Below are positions 33,397 to 42,777 of a stretch of 64,000 nucleotides of DNA, piece by piece. How positions within the stretch are numbered: position 1 is the first letter of the stretch; the number at the start of each line of letters is the position of its first letter. The position numbers and the translations under genes are program-made. This DNA is from Adiantum capillus-veneris (taxonomy: Eukaryota; Streptophyta; Polypodiopsida; Polypodiales; Pteridaceae): the NCBI GenBank assembly GCA_014529385.2, contig CM043946.1:40183558-40247557 (forward strand), in the 5' to 3' direction. The notes under the pieces were generated by a model. That model did no database searches and was not told the origin of the DNA. It worked only from the letters and a program-made list of their open reading frames with translations.

Positions 33397-34711
33397 AGGG
33401 GGTATAGCCGCTTAGTACTTAGGCACCACAAAAGGATGGCGAATCCGCACACCCTTCACACATACACAAGATCACTCCAAACATAAAACTAGGTGGCGAT
33501 TCCGCACACCTCACATGGGCAAAACATTGCAAGAAAACATACTCACAAAACCTCAAGCTTTATTTAGAGAATAAGGCGATGAAATGGGGAGCATAGGGTA
33601 GGGGAATGAGAAGGGAGAGAGTGGTAGAGCACATGGCGGATAGGTGGGAGTTGATGGCGAAGACTCGCACGAGGGTTATGGCCATCATCCTTCATTTAGT
33701 TGCCCTTCATCTTCCATAGCCCAAGGGTGTAGAGGTCATGCTCAAGACGAGCATGGTGATTGCGGTGATGGTGATGGTGTGTGTGTGTGTGTGTGCACTA
33801 GGCACACACAGTGCATAGTGTACTCTTTGGTGATGTTGTGTGTGTTTTTAGTGTGATGGTGACCCCTCTTTATATAGGGGAGGAGGGGGGAGAAATTCTA
33901 GAATTTAGAAATGAAGAAATCATTATCTACATTGGTCATGTGACTGTGGGCCCCACTTGTCTGGCTATGTGTATATGTGCCAGAACAGCAGTCTCATGAG
34001 AGAGAGACTAAGAGAGAGAGAGATGGGTTGATGAAAAAAAGTGAGAGGTGACATGGAGAATAAAGTAATTACAAGAGGGGAGAGAGGGGAGTGTGTTCAA
34101 AGGTGAATCTGTGTGCAGATGTGTGTGAACACAAGAAAAATCGGGTAACCACCGGGTGGGGATGGGTCTGTGGGCACCTTTTTTCCGTGAAACTGAGTGT
34201 ATGTGAGTGTGGGGGAGGTTATTTAGCTACGAGACAAGAGACATGGCGCCCTTTAGAGAGAGAGGGGGGTATTTGGGTCATGGGATATGATAGGAGAGAG
34301 AAAGGGGGGTGGGGTATACTATTTTGGAAGATAGGATAAGTTGCATGTGAGTTAAGGTGCATTATTGGTGAGTTAGAATGCATTATTGGTGAGAGGTGGG
34401 GTAGCTTGAGGGGAGAGAGAAAGGAGAAAGGACAAGGGGAAGAGAGAGGGGGTTGACCTTTTGAGTGGAGGAGAGGAAAAGGGACACACGACGGGGCAAC
34501 AATGAAGAAAAAGGAGGCAAGGTGGGGATGGGCTACCCCGCAGGCATGAGGTGGCTTATTTTACCTTTCTCATATATTTACATAATCATACTTTATTTTT
34601 TTCTTACTTTTTCCAATGCCTTTTTTCACTCCCTCCCTAAGAGGGGGTTTTCATGGGGTGGGGACGAGAGAAGAGGGGTATGGGAGCTTGGCTTGTGAAA
34701 AGCCCCCATCA
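33108..34711 (-). repeat. 5' LTR of Gypsy C (1,604 bp)
   Basis: Minus strand begins TGATGGGGGC at 34711 and ends GCTTTGCTCCCGTCA at 33108. TATA box TATATAAA is at 33876-33869. GT tracts at about 33321-33341 and 33775-33796 and a GA tract at about 33342-33391 lie within it. The upstream half (33900-34700) is G-rich non-coding sequence. Short frames there look accidental. Confidence 0.82.
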
Positions 34712-35181
34712 GTGCTTTTTCGGACTTAGATTGGGTCGGTTGTTTTGACACGCGAGTGTCTACAAGTGGTTTTTGTTTCATGCTTCGCAGTTCATGTATA
34801 TCATGGTTGAGTAAGAAGTAACCTACTGTGGCCACTTCGAGTTGTGAGGATGAGTACATGGTAGTCTTCACAGCTATGGTTTCGTGTGTATGGCTCATAC
34901 GCCTTATGGATAATTTGGGTGTTGGACAGGACAATGCCAACACTATCTACACTGACGGTCAGAGCACATTGGCAGTTGCAAGGAACCCAATTTTTCATGC
35001 TCACACAAAGCACATTGAGGTGCATTACCACTATATCAGGGAGAGGCTCTCAGCAGGAGAGATCAGCTTGGCTTATGTGCCAACACAGGACAACCTTGTA
35101 GATCTTTTCACAAAGGCATTGTCTCGTGAGAAGCTCGAAGCTTTTCGCAAAGCTTTGAGCTTACTCCCCTTTGTGGATTAA
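34712..35181 (+). pseudogene. RNase H C-terminus of Copia E
   Basis: From the C LTR edge: SDLDWVGCFDTRVSTSGF, ATSSCEDEYMVVFTAM (the usual S-T-E-A-E-Y altered), TIYTDGQSTLAVARNPIF, THTKHIEVHYHYIRE-type text and NLVDLFTKALSREKLEAF. The standard Copia pol end, with one stop near 34830. The 3' LTR follows after about 75 bp. Confidence 0.88.
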
Positions 35182-35256
35182 TCATGTTCTCAGGGCATGG
35201 CATTCCCCTTTACTCATGTGCCAGCTCTTGTTCACCGCATCACTCCAGAGGGGATT

Positions 35257-35483
35257 TGTTACCATATACATGTGGTAGTGATGTGTGTGAACACACTAGG
35301 ACCGCCGAGGCATTTTTTCCCTCTTTAGAGGTTTTTCCTCCCCGTGCATTGTATATATGCCCATCACTCTAGGGCTATCTTTCTTTCCATTGCACGCTAA
35401 GTAATACACACTCATTTGTGTGCCTTGAGCTTCCTTCATCTTCACCAAGCTGTGTGCGTTTCTTTGCAACCCTAATTCCAACA
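35257..35483 (+). repeat. 3' LTR of Copia E
   Basis: 227 bp, TGTTACCATATACATG to ATTCCAACA, partner of 8571-8797. Confidence 0.92.
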
Positions 35484-35545
35484 AAAAATGCCCCGGTTGT
35501 CCTAAGTGTGTTCACACACATCACTACGACATGTATATGGTAACA
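35484..35545 (-). repeat. Copia F 5' LTR, remaining part
   Basis: On the minus strand it begins TGTTACCATATACATGTCG, the start of the same LTR family, and runs up to the E insertion point. Together with 8399-8570 it restores one LTR. Confidence 0.88.
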
Positions 35546-35859
35546 ATTTTCATATTCACATGGACTAGCGGCTACAACAATGAATGCAAGGCAATCAATG
35601 CCACCCCACACCACATTATTGTCGTTCCATTTCAGAGGGAATATTTCACACGACGACCCACTTGCTCTATCACATGCTATCGTGGATGTTCATCACTTGC
35701 AAGTCACTTAGTCCCAGAGGACAGAGGAATCTCTGGACGATGAAGTTGTGCCCTCCACACAGTTTCTCATTGACTCGCATGTGCCTACTGAAGTGTCCGT
35801 ACATGCTATTTTTGTGGAGCCCACATCCAATGCACAATCCCAAAAAGGTCGCAAGAGTG

Positions 35860-37918
35860 GACAAAAGGCACAAGACAAAGCATCACAGGCTAATTTACCA
35901 CAAGCATTTTGGGCTGAAGCATTATACACAGTCATGTACTTGATCAATAGATAACCACATGCTTCATTACACTTTCGTGTACCTTTGGAGTTATGGTCAG
36001 GACATAAATTGTCTTATGAAAAACTCCACACATTTGGTTGTGAAGCTTATGCACATGTACCCAAGGAATTGCATGCTAAGCCAGATACTAAGTCCAGGAA
36101 ATGCATCTTTATTGGCTATGGTGTAGATGGTCAATTTGGCTATCGTTTATGGGATCCGAAAAGTTGATCAATGATCCGTAGCAGTGATGTTGTCTTTAAT
36201 GAGACTAAGATGCATAGACAACAAAGATGTTGAATTCCGAAAAGTGACATTTTGTGATGTATCACCTCCTATCCAAGCAGCTCTCGGGCCACTTACTACA
36301 CATGCTAGTACAAGTTCTGATCAACCGCGGAGACCTCAAAGAGTCTCATATCTGCCATCTAGGCGTGGATTTTGTTTTGTTGACAGATAGTGGTGAGCCT
36401 TCTTGTTACAAAGAGGCTATGCTAGCCAATGATAAGGTTCAATGGGAACATGCTATGAAGAGGGAGATATCCAGTATTGCAAAGAACAAAACATGGGAAC
36501 TTGTTCCATTGCCAAAAGGTAGGAAAACATTGCCTTGTAAATGGGTTTACCAGAAGAAGATTGACAATTACAAAGTTCGTTTAGTGGCCAAAGGTTTCAA
36601 GCAAGAATATGGTGTTGATTTCCAGGAAATCTTTTCTCTAGTGGTCAATATGACCACACTGAGAATGTTGCTTGCTTTGGTTGCCACTGAAGATATGGAG
36701 CTTGATCAAATGGATGTCATTACAACTTTCTTACATGTTGATCTCAAGGAAGAGATTTATATGCAGCAACCTGAAGGGTTTGTGCTAAAGGGAAAGGAAC
36801 ATTTAGGCTGTAAGCTTCTGAAAAGTCTCTATGGCTTGAAGCAATCATCCAGACAATGGTATCAAAAGTTTGATGAATCTATGCGTTCCCTAGGCTATAA
36901 GTGCAGTAATGAGGATCCATGTCTTTACGTGAAAAGACAACCCAATGGACAATTTATTATGATTATCCTTTATGTAGATGACATGCTTATTGCTGGTCAT
37001 TCCAAGAAGGACATTGTTGATTTGAAAACTATGCTGAAAAGTCAATTTGACATGAAAGATATGGGTGAAGCCAATCACATTTTGGGTATGCGCATTACTC
37101 GTGACCGTAAGAACAGGTCATTGTACCTTTCTCAAAAAGAGTACGTGCACAAGGTTCTTGATCGTTTCAACATGCAAAAGGGGAAGGCTTTGGATACTCC
37201 ATTGCCTGCATATTTGAAACTTAGCAAGAACGACTATCCCAAATCTGTTGAGGAAAAAGCTACAATGGCTAAGGTTCCTCATGCTTCAGCTTGTGGTAGT
37301 CTCTTGTATTCCATGGTGGCTACAAGACCTGACATTGCACATGCAGTGGGAGCTGTCAGCAGATTTATGTCTAACACTGGTAAAAAGCATTGGGATGTTG
37401 TCAAGTTGATTCTCAGATACTTGGGTGGAACTGCAGCTAGACAGTTATGCTATGGTTGTGGAGATTCATCCATTCATGGATTTGTAGATAGTGATTATGC
37501 AGGTTGTGTTGACAGTCATAAATCAACTACAGGTTGGATTTACACATTTACTAGTTCTGCTATTTCTTGGAGATCCGTTCGTCAAGACTGTACATCCATT
37601 TCAACCACAGAGGCAGAGTATGTTACATTGAGTGAGGCATGCAAAGAAGCTATTTGGCTTGCTCGCCTAGTGAAAGATCTTGGGTTGGAGCAGTGTACAC
37701 ACCAGTTCTTCATTGTGACAGTCAGAGTGCTATTGCCTTGGCTAACAATCCAATGTTTCATTCCAGAATGAAACACATTGATGTGCATTATCACTTCAGT
37801 CATGAATGCCTGGCAAAAAAGAGCCTTTGATTTAGTGAAGATTCCTACGTCAGAGAACACAATGGATGCACTCACTAAAAGTCTCTCCAGTCATCGGTTT
37901 TAGCACTGTCGTACATTG
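35860..37918 (+). pseudogene. Copia H pol: integrase end, RT, RNase H
   Basis: Integrase C-terminal text: LPQAFWAEALYTVMYLINR, LHTFGCEAYAHVPKELHAKP, KCIFIGYGVDGQFGYRLWDP, with stops. From about 36254 to 37771 one frame of about 500 codons carries RT: TLPCKWVYQKK, RLVAKGFKQEYGVDF, LYGLKQSSRQWYQKF and the catalytic box ILYVDDMLIAG. RNase H: TRPDIAHAVGAVSRFM, GFVDSDYAGCVD, STTEAEYVTLSEACKEAIWL. A frameshift near 37705 displaces the last 70 codons, which continue to about 37900. This is the longest readable RT-RNase H in the window. Confidence 0.93.
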
Positions 37919-37988
37919 ATGGGCATTGGGTGAAGAGTGGTTCTCTTTCATTCTTGTGGTCTCCCACATTGGCCATCAAGTGGGAGAA

Positions 37989-38240
37989 TGTTAGGTTTAA
38001 TGGCCATGTGAACGACTGCCCATCACTGTCTGCTACTAACCCTAAGTGTATAGCTATACACTTGTGTGAGCCACTAACACTAAGTACAATGTGTATTGTG
38101 CCTTAGTGCATAAGATAGAGAAGAAAGAAAGGGGGCACAGAGAGTGTGTTGGCTCTCCCCCTCCAACCTGTGTGTGTGGCTATGGTCGTGTGTGCGTGCG
38201 TGCGTGCGATTCATCTTTCTCTTCTGTTGTGCTCTTGGCT
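37989..38240 (+). repeat. 3' LTR of Copia H (end uncertain)
   Basis: Starts TGTTAGGTTTAATGGCC directly after the polypurine tract. The right boundary is set only by where Harbinger transposase similarity begins. Confidence 0.65.
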
Positions 38241-38242
38241 CC

Positions 38243-39107
38243 TCTCCTTAAGCCACTATGACATTTGGCATCTTTCTGTATGTCTGGGGATCTAATGATT
38301 CTTCAGAATTTTCCATGTACACTTCAAGCATGAGAAGACACGCTCAACTACTATTTGTGCAAAAGACTGCATGAAATTGTAGTTTTGATGACGTTTGCTG
38401 ACCAGCTCTGGGCACTGAAACGGTATCATGAGCCACGACAACAACACATATCCTCCATCACCAACAATATATTTTGGGAAGGACAAGTCTTGAAAGTTGA
38501 AGGATGCACCCCTCAAACGGTCTCCTCCTTGGCAAAGCCGATAAATTCCTGAATTGCGCAAAACCCTCTTGTCGTTACACGACCCTGGCCATCCCACATT
38601 CATGTCTTGGAAGCACATGCTTGAATCCATATTTCCTTGCATAATCATGCTGTAGTTCTCATAGAGATTGCAGCGAGGCTCACTTTGCTCGTTCCTAGGA
38701 AAATCCATATTGATGTGGGTGCAATCTATGGCTCCACAACAATTAGGCATTCCCCTCAAAGATCTAAAGCCGTCTTTCATGTTTTGCATGTCTGACTCTG
38801 TAGTTGGCTATTTGATAAGATGTCCACCTCTGTGGAGTAGGGATCACACAAACTCATGGATGAATGTGGTGATTGTAGACCTTCCACAACCAAAAGCATT
38901 TTGCCACATGGTAATGTGTGTTCCCAGAGGCAAGCACCATCATTGAAATTGCCACCTTCTTCTCTACAGTGAATATCCTTTCTGGCAAGTTACGAAATCT
39001 GGTGGGTATGTTTCCTTGTTGCACATCTTCATGAATAAGTTCAGTCAAGCTTGTGAAAAGGTCGACGGGAAGCTTAAAAATGTCTGTCCACCGCTGTGTA
39101 GATCGTG
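38243..39107 (-). pseudogene. PIF/Harbinger (HARBI1/ALP1-like) transposase fragment
   Basis: Minus strand: QRWTDIFKLPVDLFTSLTEL at the 39100 end, then a helix-turn-helix-like segment VAISMMVLASGNTHYHVAKC, then a DDE_Tnp_4 domain. Catalytic residues are visible: Asp in CCGAIDCTHI (codon near 38724), Asp in YIVGDGGYVLLSWLMIPF, and Glu in VVERVFSCLK. MNVGWPGSCNDKRVLRNS is also characteristic. Frameshifts near 38860-38800 and near 38290 break it, and after the second it continues DPQTYRKMPNVIVA to about 38247. The N-terminus is interrupted by a Copia LTR at 39108. No terminal repeats found. Confidence 0.88.
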
Positions 39108-39757
39108 TGATGTGGAGAGTGCAAGGGAAGGAGAGAAGGGGGAATGGGATGGAGACAATATATAGCTTGTGGGTGGAGTTCTAGAGAGTGCAACTTTTTA
39201 TTCTCCTTATTGTCAATATAACCAAAAGAATATACAAGAGGATGTCCGGCTGGCCATAATCGACCACGGGGCCTGAAACCCAAAAATAGCCCACTTGAAG
39301 GCCAACGTGGTCCAAGTGGCTAAAGAATGTAGAGGCCACTATGTACAAATGTACAAAACATGAAGCATGACCCTAGCTTCACCTTATGCCCATCATCTCT
39401 ATGCAATGTGCAAACCGCTCTGAGGCTAAGCTCTTTGTTAGAGCATCCGCGGGGTTTTCATCCGTGTGAACTTTGACTAACTCAATGCGTTTGCTAACCA
39501 AAATATCTCGTACCACATGATACCAGACTTCTATGTGTTTCAAATTGGAGTAAAACATGTGGTTCTTTGCTAACGCAATCGCACTGTGATTGTCACAATG
39601 AGGCACTGGAGTCTAGTGTATACCAAAATCTCCCACTAGACGAAATAATCACACAGCTTCCTTACTGGAACTGGAAACTGCAACATACTCTACCTCAGTG
39701 GTGGAACACGAAGTGCCATTCTGGATACATGTTCTCCAAGAAACTGCTGCTCCAGAT
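39108..39757 (-). mobile_element. Copia I' fragment: RNase H end and 3' LTR
   Basis: Minus strand from 39757: GAAVSWRTCIQNGTS, STTEVEYVAVSSSS, then MPHCDNHSAIALAKNHMFYS and VKVHTDENPADALTKSLASE, the end of Copia RNase H. A 3' LTR follows at about 39293-39108, beginning TGGGTTTCAGGCC, akin to LTR-I. The element is cut at 39757 by Copia I of the same family and opposite orientation. Confidence 0.83.
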
Positions 39758-39939
39758 GTTGGGTTTCAGGCCCATGGCTGGTTAGGCGGGCGACCGCCCA
39801 CTTATTGTTTTGGTAATAGTGAACAATAAGGAGAGTGAGAGGCATTCTCTCACAAGCTCCACCAAACCGTTGTATCTACTGTTCTTCCTCTTGCCCTTCT
39901 CTACTTCCCTCTCTTTCACACTCTACCTCCTCTCCATCA
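39758..39939 (+). repeat. 5' LTR of Copia I
   Basis: 182 bp, TG...CA ends, directly followed by the primer site. Confidence 0.82.
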
Positions 39940-39941
39940 AT

Positions 39942-39953
39942 TGGTATCAGAGC
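39942..39953 (+). promoter_or_regulatory. Primer binding site of Copia I
   Basis: TGGTATCAGAGC, exact complement of the plant initiator tRNA-Met 3' end. Confidence 0.92.
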
Positions 39954-40602
39954 TCACGAGCAGCACCAGAGCCCGCCACATCCCTGCTCCCACCCCGTGC
40001 GTGCAACGACCCCGGGCTGGGGGAGCTTGGAATTGAACAGGTTCTGCAGGTAGAATTGGGCTAAAGGTGCGGGAACAGATAGAGAGAATCGAGGGCATTG
40101 GCGGGTAGCAGAACCGAGAGCAGAGAGAGAACAGTAGGCATCGAGAGCAGGGCATTTCAAGGTAGCAAGTTGTAAGCAAATCCGAGCTCAAAGAGCAAGT
40201 CTAAGAGCAGGAACATGGAGTAGCGAGATGGGATTTGCAGGGCAGGTCGAGCAGACCTTGAATCAATTCAAAGGCAGTGCATAACCGAGAGCAAATTGAG
40301 CTTGGAAATCGAGAGCTAAACAAAGGTAGTGCAGCGGGCTGCAACACCGAGCCGGGCAGACGAGCATCGAGGTGCTTGCAAAGATAATCGTCAACAACCA
40401 GGCTTGACATAGGGGCAGCGAGGACACGAGCTCGTGAGCAGCAGGAGAATGAAAACGCCGTGAACTTGCGAGTAGCAAGGCCGCAGAGTGAGAGCCTGCA
40501 ACTCGTCAGCGCAGATAGTCATCAGACTTGGTAGGTTTCGACAGAGGCAGGATTGGCCTCGTCACTAATTGACACCTCCAGTTGGAGGTGGGATCAATGG
40601 CT

Positions 40603-40634
40603 CACGATCACCGGTTGATCACCGGTTGATCGTG
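40603..40634. repeat. Inverted and direct CACCGGTTGAT repeat
   Basis: CACGATCA at 40603-40610 is inverted as TGATCGTG at 40627-40634, with two direct copies of TCACCGGTTGA between. It could extrude as a hairpin. Confidence 0.7.
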
Positions 40635-40796
40635 ACCGTTGGATTGCATATGGAATGCAAAAGATTCCCATGTTCTCAAATTTGAAACTCGAACCCACTA
40701 TCCTCTCCCCCACATGATTGACTCTAACCACTAGGCTATCACACACTTGTTGAAAAATGAGTGTGGGATAAGTTTATAGATCACGGCGTCACAGAT

Positions 40797-40978
40797 AGGT
40801 TCACACCTAGTTCACACCGAGTTCGCACTGAGTTCACACCAAATTTGGTGTGGTGTACAGGCCCTCCCCAATTCACATCTAGTTCACACCGTGTTCACGT
40901 TGAGTTCACACCGAGTTCACACCAAATTTGGTGTGGTGCACATATCTCCGAGTTCACGCTTAGTTCACACCTAGTTTA
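40797..40978. repeat. 11-bp minisatellite (GAGTTCACACC) with CCAAATTTGG palindromes
   Basis: Variants of AGTTCACACC(G/T) recur about a dozen times. Two larger units end in the perfect palindrome ACACCAAATTTGGTGT (cores at 40839-40848 and 40922-40931). It lies inside the MITE-like element. Confidence 0.85.
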
Positions 40979-42777
40979 AATGTCGATCGGACGGCCTGGA
41001 TTGCACCCGCCTCGCGACGCCTATTGTGGGCCATTGATCCCACCTCCTTGGGGAGGTGTCATTTAGTGACGATCAAATTGTTCACATACACCCCCTTGTG
41101 TGCAAGGGCTCACTCCCACAGAGCCCTCCGCACCCCGATCATCCGACCTATCGATCATGCTCACACACATATCGGGGAAAAGCTAAGAGAGATAGCAAGG
41201 GAGTGAGCGCTTGAGAGATAGAAACAAAGCTGATTGAGAGAGAGATTTGAGTTGAGAAATAGCTGAGACAGATTTTCTCAAAAAAAGAGAGTGAGCGAGT
41301 GAGATAGAGAGCGCAGGGAGGTGTCTCATCACCTTGGCACTGGAGGCTTCCGCTGGCGGTGGAAGGCGACATCAACATTGATAACATCATCACTCTCAGG
41401 CATAGAGAGAGATAGAGAGAGCTCCGACTCTGACATCGGCACCACCTCCTCGACATCGACAATTTACCACCGCCTCGGTGTTCAACCGTTTTGACACTCA
41501 ATTTCGACACTGTGTATGCGCCACAACACCGACTCTTGGTGATTCCCCTATGGCTATTCGGCTAGCACTCCTGTTTGATGGTGGGAGACGACATCGACAT
41601 CGGCAATTTGCCATTTTGAAACCAACTTCATAGTTTTTTAACGCCGATTCAGCTCGGTTTGACACCAATTTTGGCGACACTCTTTACACGGGTGGATTTT
41701 TTAGATCCGACCCGGATGCCAGCTCTCACGCGGACGACATTTTCCCATGATCGACGGTTGTGCTTGCAACGTGCACAAGTGAGGTACCTCTACCATAGAG
41801 GAGCGACGCTTGACAGCGGCATAGAGCGCACAGATTGGAGTTTACGACACGGTTTTTGATTACGACACCTTTGGCGGCCACTCGACTAGTGTATTTCTTC
41901 CCGACGATAGAAATCCGAGCATATCTACACCGACATGCATGTTACAGGTTACAGGGGGTTTTTTGAGCCCGTTCACACAAATTTCTCCAGGTTTCAGACA
42001 CTTTCAGACACAACATTTTTTCAGGAAATTTTTGCAGTCTTTTCGACAGTAGTTTCTCTGCGGACAGATGCGTTGACAAATGCATTTTTGTGTGAGCACA
42101 CCTAGTGCTACTGAGCTCTTTTGAGAGAAAACATCCCCGCATAGATCACTTTTATTGCATGTAGCAGTTTTGGCTCCTGTTTGAGCGCGGTCCACTCAAG
42201 TATGTTGAGTTGCAGACATTGCCCATTGTACTATGTGTGGAGCCATTTTTGGCTATTTTGGCCGTTTTTCAAGGCCATTTCTGAGACTCGAACCGGAAGA
42301 GCCCTTTTTGAAAATGTGGCTAGTCCTTTTGTGTCTGCATTAGCCTTTGGAGGGTCAATAGCGCGAGGTTTTCTTTGAGCTGGGTATTCTCGAATGTTGA
42401 GACACCTTCTGTGATATAGGTAGCTGGAGGTCCCTTTACGGTACACTCACCATAGGACATGTATCTGGACGGTTTTTTGTGCTTTTGAAGTTAAGTTGAC
42501 AGTCACACAGCATTGGTTTTGCACAGTATATGCCCAATGATTATTCTTTTCAATAGTTTATGCATTTTTGAGTCGAGTTTTGACTTCCTCATATAAAGGA
42601 TACTTTGTCAAATTTTTTGAGCGAGTCCATTTTATGCATTCTTGACAGTTCTAGCTGTTCTTACACAGTGATTGTACTACATTTTGGTTTGAGCTTTTGC
42701 TCGTATTCTAAGGAAAATTCTACTGAAATTGTCCCAGGCAATTCGCCATAAAGTTTCTGGCTACATTCTCTTAATCA

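Larger units (their letters stand above)
13285..34711 (-). mobile_element. Gypsy C: dual RNase H (Tat-like) retrotransposon, interrupted
   Basis: 5' LTR at 34711-33108, tRNA-Thr-like primer region, leader, gag (32281-31382), pol (31381-28645), and a 3' LTR fragment (13905-13285). Ends are TGATGGG and CCCGTCA. The flanking bases GTGC occur just left of 13285 and just right of 34711, fitting a 4-bp target duplication in Copia E. The archaeal-type second RNase H places it near the Tat/Ogre lineage. Integrase is missing, lost with the G and B insertions and a later deletion. Confidence 0.72.
8571..35483 (+). mobile_element. Copia E, host of the nested cluster
   Basis: Two 227-bp LTRs of one family, 8571-8797 and 35257-35483, bracket gag (9159-10235), a protease piece (12914-13284) and an RNase H end (34712-35181). 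Their flanks join into one LTR of Copia F, so E is a single insertion split by later elements. The two LTRs differ at roughly 14-16 sites by eye, about 6-7 percent. Integrase and RT are missing between 13284 and 34712, so E was already internally deleted, or was deleted when or after C inserted. Confidence 0.8.
35546..38240 (+). mobile_element. Copia H, 5'-truncated
   Basis: Begins with degraded integrase text near 35860, contains a long RT-RNase H frame, a polypurine tract (AAGTGGGAGAA, 37978-37988) and the start of its 3' LTR at 37989 (TGTTAGGTTTAATGG). The LTR breaks off near 38240 against Harbinger sequence. Confidence 0.85.
40560..41071. mobile_element. MITE-like element with hairpin terminal repeats
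   Basis: The left end CGTCACTAATTGACACCTCC and the inverted right end CGTCACTAAATGACACCTCC continue to match for about 44 bp (40560-40603 against 41071-41028). Each terminal repeat itself folds: CACCTCCA-GT-TGGAGGTG at 40572-40589 and CACCTCC-TTGG-GGAGGTG at 41041-41058. There is no coding capacity. A target duplication was not recognised, so the superfamily is open. Confidence 0.7.
39954..42777 (+). other. Long leader of Copia I
   Basis: No gene supported. Apart from the MITE-like insertion at 40560-41071 it is non-coding. Short frames on both strands (for example 41148-41510 minus) lack any recognisable domain. Confidence 0.6.

Noticed and set aside
34091-34698. Short plus-strand frames in the G-rich part of LTR-C
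   Set aside because: They lie in U3 of an LTR, have low complexity and no recognised domain.
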